Source: Rhodopila sp035548095 (GTDB taxonomy: Bacteria > Pseudomonadota > Alphaproteobacteria > Acetobacterales > Acetobacteraceae). Taken from it: DNA of 64,000 nucleotides. Numbering within the stretch: position 1 is the stretch's first letter; each line of letters opens with the position of its first letter. Location of the stretch: positions 1-64,000 of the forward strand of contig NZ_DASZUV010000014.1 in assembly GCF_035548095.1 (NCBI RefSeq), given 5' to 3'. The notes beneath the pieces were generated by a model that was not told where the DNA came from, made no database searches, and was given only the letters and a program-made list of their open reading frames with translations. Positions 60,948 to 64,000 of the stretch are shown here, piece by piece. The position numbers were made by a program, and so were the translations under genes.

Positions 60948-61316
60948 CTACGGTGGAGCGTGGCAGACCGCCTCTATATTGTGCCCATCCGGATCGAGGA
61001 TGAACGCCCCATAATAGTGCGGATGGTAATGCGGCCGCAGGCCGGGGCCGCCGTTATCGCGGCCTTCGGCAGACAAACCCGCGGCGTGGAAACGATCGAC
61101 GGACGCGCGATCATCGACGGCGAAAGCGATATGAGCACCGGCTATCGGAGCAGGTTTCAGCCCGATCCAGAAGAAGGCCTTTCGATTGCTTCCGTACCCC
61201 GCGAATGAATCCCCTTCCGCATGGAGGCGTTCGATACCGATTGATTTTAAGGCCTTATCATAGAAGGCTTTCGCCCGGCCGAGGTCGCTGACACCGATGG
61301 TGACGTGATCCAACAT
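60948..61316 (-). CDS. VOC-family (glyoxalase/dioxygenase-like) protein
   Basis: 122 aa from ATG 61316, preceded by a Ser/Gln-rich upstream frame that is not family-like. One vicinal-oxygen-chelate domain has two beta-alpha-beta-beta-beta halves: MLDHVTIGVSDLGRAKAFYDKAL opening, AHIAFAVDDRASVDRFH in the middle, and YGAFILDPDGHNIEAVCH closing with a metal-type Glu. Single-domain members act as dimers with a divalent metal. Substrate unknown. Confidence 0.88.
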   Translation of the reverse strand: MLDHVTIGVSDLGRAKAFYDKALKSIGIERLHAEGDSFAGYGSNRKAFFWIGLKPAPIAGAHIAFAVDDRASVDRFHAAGLSAEGRDNGGPGLRPHYHPHYYGAFILDPDGHNIEAVCHAPP

Positions 61317-61414
61317 CGAGACCTCCAACGGCAACCCGGTACCCGCCTGGCCTGCCGCGGCCCGGCTCTGCCCGCCCAACCGCAGCCTATCCTCTTATCG
61401 CAGCGTCAGCCGTC

Positions 61415-62221
61415 TTACCGCAGCGTCAGCCCGGCGCGATCTTCCAGCGCATCCAGCAGCGCGTCCACCCCCTGTTCCGCCGCCAGCCTGGGCAGGCGCG
61501 CCAACAGGCCGCGGCGTTTCGGCGCGAAGCTTCGGGGGCGGGCGCGGGGACCGCCGAGCAGCTCGACCAGGGAGGAAACGGTGGCGAAACCATCGATCAG
61601 GCCGCGGTCCAGGGCCTGCTGGCCCAGCATGAAACTGCCGTCGAACAGCGTATCCAGGTTCCCGCGCAGCCGGTTGCCGCGCCGCCGCACGACCCAATCG
61701 CGGAAGTTGGCGTGCAACTTCTCCATCAGGTCCTTCACGAAGGCGACGTCTTCCGGCTTTTCCGGGCTGAACGGGTCCAGCCGGGCCTTGTTGTGGCCGG
61801 CGGTGTACAGGCGGCGCTCAACGCCGAGGCGCGACAGCAGGCCGGGGAATCCGAAGCCGCCGCCGACCACGCCGATCGAGCCGACGATGCTCATGGGATT
61901 GGCGTGGATCTCATCCGCCGCGCAGGCCAGCCAGTAGCCGCCCGAGGCGCCCACTTCCCGGATTACTGCGTGCACGCGCAGTCCCGCCCGGTCCGCGCGT
62001 TCGCGGATCATGCCGGCGATCAGGTCGGATTGGACCGGAGAGCCGCCGGGGCTTTCGATGTCCAGGATCACCGGGTTGCCGGCGGCGGCGGCGAAGGCCT
62101 TCTGGATCAGCGGCCGAGCGGAGTCGGCGTTGAGCTGGCCGGGGCGGGGCGAGATGGTGCCATGCAGCACGATCACGCTGTAGGTCGGGCGCCGCCAGGG
62201 CAGCAGGCCGGAGGTGCTCAT
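61415..62221 (-). CDS. S49-family serine peptidase (SppA/SohB-like)
   Basis: 268 aa from ATG 62221, which overlaps the GNAT stop (ATGA); the longer frame to 62326 adds non-family sequence. The Ser-Lys dyad is Ser93 in GASGGYWLA and Lys145 in AGHNKARLDP. ESPGGSP binds the oxyanion region. No strong N-terminal membrane anchor is visible, unlike SohB, so it may be peripheral or cytoplasmic. S49 enzymes digest signal peptides or membrane-protein fragments. Confidence 0.88.
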   Translation of the reverse strand: MSTSGLLPWRRPTYSVIVLHGTISPRPGQLNADSARPLIQKAFAAAAGNPVILDIESPGGSPVQSDLIAGMIRERADRAGLRVHAVIREVGASGGYWLACAADEIHANPMSIVGSIGVVGGGFGFPGLLSRLGVERRLYTAGHNKARLDPFSPEKPEDVAFVKDLMEKLHANFRDWVVRRRGNRLRGNLDTLFDGSFMLGQQALDRGLIDGFATVSSLVELLGGPRARPRSFAPKRRGLLARLPRLAAEQGVDALLDALEDRAGLTLR

Positions 62222-62901
62222 GCCAGTCGCTCCCGCAACTCCGCCAGCCCGTGCAGCGCGGTTCCGCCGGCGTCGAAATTGACCGGGTCCAGCCACGCGG
62301 CCAGGGCATCGCGCACGCGCGGCCATTCCTCGGCGACGATGCTGTACCAGTCGGTGTCACGCAGATGGCCCTTGACCACCATGTTCTGCCGGTGCGTGCC
62401 CTCAAAGGTGAAGCCCAGCCGCTCGGCGGCGCGCTTCGAAGGGGCGTTGAGCGCATTGCAGCGCCAGACGATGCGGCGATAGCCCAGGTCCTCGGCGACC
62501 AGTTTCAGCAGCAGGAAGATCGCCTCGGTCGCGGCGCGGGTGCGTTGCAGGCGGGGACTGAACCAGATGTACCCGATCTCGATGGAGGCATGCCACGGCT
62601 GGATATGCGTCAGGGACAGCCACCCCGACACGATCCCCGTCGTCAGCGGCCGGACCGCCCACGCCATCCGCTCGGACTCCACCGACAAGGCCATGACATG
62701 CTGCGCCATCGCGGCCTGGGAGGCGAAGGGACCGGCGGACAGGTAGGTCCAGCTATCGTCCGCGCCCTGTGCCGCCTGCCAGAGCTCCGCGGCGTGGCGG
62801 CGGTGCAGGGGCTCCAGTACGGCGTGTTGTCCGCGCAGGGAGATACGGGCGGGCAGCGGCCGCGGCGTGGGATCGACCTCCGGCCCGATCGGCGGTGGCA
62901 T
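62218..62901 (-). CDS. GNAT N-acetyltransferase
   Basis: 227 aa. RimJ/RimL-type GNAT fold: LRGQHAVLEPLHRRHAAELW strand/helix, IEIGYIWFSPRLQRTRAATEAIFLLLKLVAEDLGYRRIVWRC with the acetyl-CoA pocket, and AAERLGFTFEGTHRQ. It is probably a ribosomal-protein or small-molecule acetyltransferase, but the target is unknown. It is translationally coupled to the S49 peptidase gene. Confidence 0.85.
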   Translation of the reverse strand: MPPPIGPEVDPTPRPLPARISLRGQHAVLEPLHRRHAAELWQAAQGADDSWTYLSAGPFASQAAMAQHVMALSVESERMAWAVRPLTTGIVSGWLSLTHIQPWHASIEIGYIWFSPRLQRTRAATEAIFLLLKLVAEDLGYRRIVWRCNALNAPSKRAAERLGFTFEGTHRQNMVVKGHLRDTDWYSIVAEEWPRVRDALAAWLDPVNFDAGGTALHGLAELRERLA

Positions 62902-63028
62902 GGCTGTCGCACTCCTTTTCCCTGTCCATACGCGGCGCCGCGCGTCGTGCCCCTATCACATTGGCCGGCGGCGCGGTAAGACACCCGCCGACAGCGCCCG
63001 CAAAGGGGCGTGTGCAGGAGGAATACGG

Positions 63029-64000
63029 ATGATACGTCGCAGGCAGGTGCTGAAGGCGGGCGCGGTTGCTCTGGCCGCCCCGGCGCTCGTGGAGCGGGCC
63101 AACGCCCAGTCGCAGTTCGACTGGAAGCAGTTCAAGGGCCAGAGCATCGAGGTGAACTTCCAGCTCTCTCCCCGTGCCGACCTGATCAAGCGCAATCTGC
63201 CGAAGTTCGAGGAATTGACCGGCATCAGGGTCGGCTTCGAGTCGATTCCTGAACAGCAGCAGCGCCCGAAGGTGGCGATGGAGATGGCGACAGGCCATCC
63301 GAGCTTCGACGTGGTGAATGTCGGCATGCACGTGCAGAAGCGTCTGGTGGAGCGCGCCAACTGGATGGATGATCTGCGGCCCTATATCGCCGACAAGACG
63401 ATCAGCAACCCCGACCTGGACATGGCGGACTTCAGCCCGGCCTCGATGCAGGTGGCGACCGCGCCGGACGGCAAGATCAACGTCATCCCGAACAACCAGG
63501 ACCTGTTCATCATCTTCTACAACAAGGCGCTGCTGGCCGAGAAAGGCTTCAACGCGGCGCCGAAGACCTACGACGAAATGATGTCGATGGCGCACGCCCT
63601 GACGGACCCGAAGAAGGGTGTCTATGGCTTCGTCGGCCGCGGACTGAAGAACGCCAATGTCGTGCTGTACGACAACATTCTGCTGGGCTGGGACCAGGAG
63701 ACGGTGACGCCGGACGGCAAGAAGCTGCTGACCGACACGCCGGAGGCGATCGAGGCGGCGAGCTGGTACCAGAAGATCATGCGGGAGTATGGGCCGCCCG
63801 GAAACATCGGCTTCAACTGGAATGAATGCCAGACGACCTTCATGCAGGGCCGCGGCGCGATGTGGTGGGACGGCATCGGCTTTTCGGCGCCGCTGCTGGA
63901 CAAGACGAAGTCCAAGGTCGTGGACAAGGTCGGATTTGCCGTGGTACCGGCCGGTCCCAAGGCACAGCATTCCGCCACGTTCATCGAAGGTATCGGCATC
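63029..64000 (+). CDS. ABC transporter extracellular solute-binding protein, sugar type (3' end outside window)
   Basis: 324 codons remain open to the right edge. AGGAGG lies about 8 nt before ATG 63029. The signal MIRRRQVLKAGAVALAAPALVERANA contains a twin-arginine-like RRRQVLK motif, so export may be by Tat. The mature start follows ANAQ. The body shows a solute-binding-protein fold: EVNFQLSPRADLI, NLPKFEELTGIRVGFE, IPNNQDLFIIFYNKALLAEKGF, and a predicted hinge around ALTDPKKGVYGFVG. It most resembles periplasmic sugar- or glycerol-phosphate-binding proteins. Permease and ATPase genes would be expected beyond the right edge. Confidence 0.88.
   Translation, partial: MIRRRQVLKAGAVALAAPALVERANAQSQFDWKQFKGQSIEVNFQLSPRADLIKRNLPKFEELTGIRVGFESIPEQQQRPKVAMEMATGHPSFDVVNVGMHVQKRLVERANWMDDLRPYIADKTISNPDLDMADFSPASMQVATAPDGKINVIPNNQDLFIIFYNKALLAEKGFNAAPKTYDEMMSMAHALTDPKKGVYGFVGRGLKNANVVLYDNILLGWDQETVTPDGKKLLTDTPEAIEAASWYQKIMREYGPPGNIGFNWNECQTTFMQGRGAMWWDGIGFSAPLLDKTKSKVVDKVGFAVVPAGPKAQHSATFIEGIGI

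Overview
The window is high-GC alphaproteobacterial chromosome. The gene set fits a member of the Acetobacteraceae (Rhodospirillales) best, for example a Rhodopila-, Acidisphaera- or Roseomonas-like genus. Supporting signs are hisZ next to purA, a CbpA/CbpM pair, a DUF3126 protein, paired methylcrotonyl-CoA carboxylase subunits and ABC-F, LLM and RND families typical of the group. The genus is an inference from gene content only.

Layout. Positions 1-9.0 kb are an accessory island, visibly AT-richer than the rest. It holds the 3' end of a type I secretion adaptor gene (hlyD) entering from the left edge and two further hlyD 3'-end copies. One copy is an orphan fragment and one is fused in frame to the end of a repeat-rich cargo gene. 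Three small unrecognised genes sit among them, followed by a 1650-residue beta-repeat protein with a C-terminal metzincin protease domain. From about 9.3 kb onward the sequence is ordinary GC-rich chromosome. It carries an M20 peptidase, a C-methyltransferase-like protein and a coupled dnaJ-type/cbpM/nagA operon (9.3-14.4 kb). Next come an enoyl-CoA hydratase-like gene, a thioesterase, isovaleryl-CoA dehydrogenase, a K+ channel, a Baeyer-Villiger-type monooxygenase and both methylcrotonyl-CoA carboxylase subunits (14.6-24 kb; leucine/isovalerate catabolism). After these come a coiled-coil protein, an ABC-F ATPase, eda, a DUF3126 gene and ribA (24-30.3 kb).

Further right are an OmpR-type regulator, tRNA-Trp-secE-nusG, a radical SAM protein, a complete RND efflux operon (34.3-40.3 kb), a P-loop kinase, hisZ, purA and an atypical short pyruvate kinase. 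These are followed by a porin, a glutathione peroxidase, an LLM oxidoreductase with an AroE-like dehydrogenase, a soluble hybrid histidine kinase and ftsK flanked by a dispersed repeat. The window ends with a HAD-UbiA fusion plus a small membrane transporter, a CinA-like protein with an MFS transporter, an alcohol dehydrogenase, a VOC protein, a GNAT/S49 peptidase pair and the start of an ABC sugar-binding protein cut by the right edge.

The most unusual part is the first 9 kb. hlyD 3' ends recur, and each ends with the same ATGA-type stop/start overlap into different downstream DNA. This looks like a locus where cargo or accessory modules have been exchanged next to a conserved secretion-adaptor end. 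No complete ABC transporter or adaptor gene lies inside the window, so the secretion machinery must be outside it or elsewhere.
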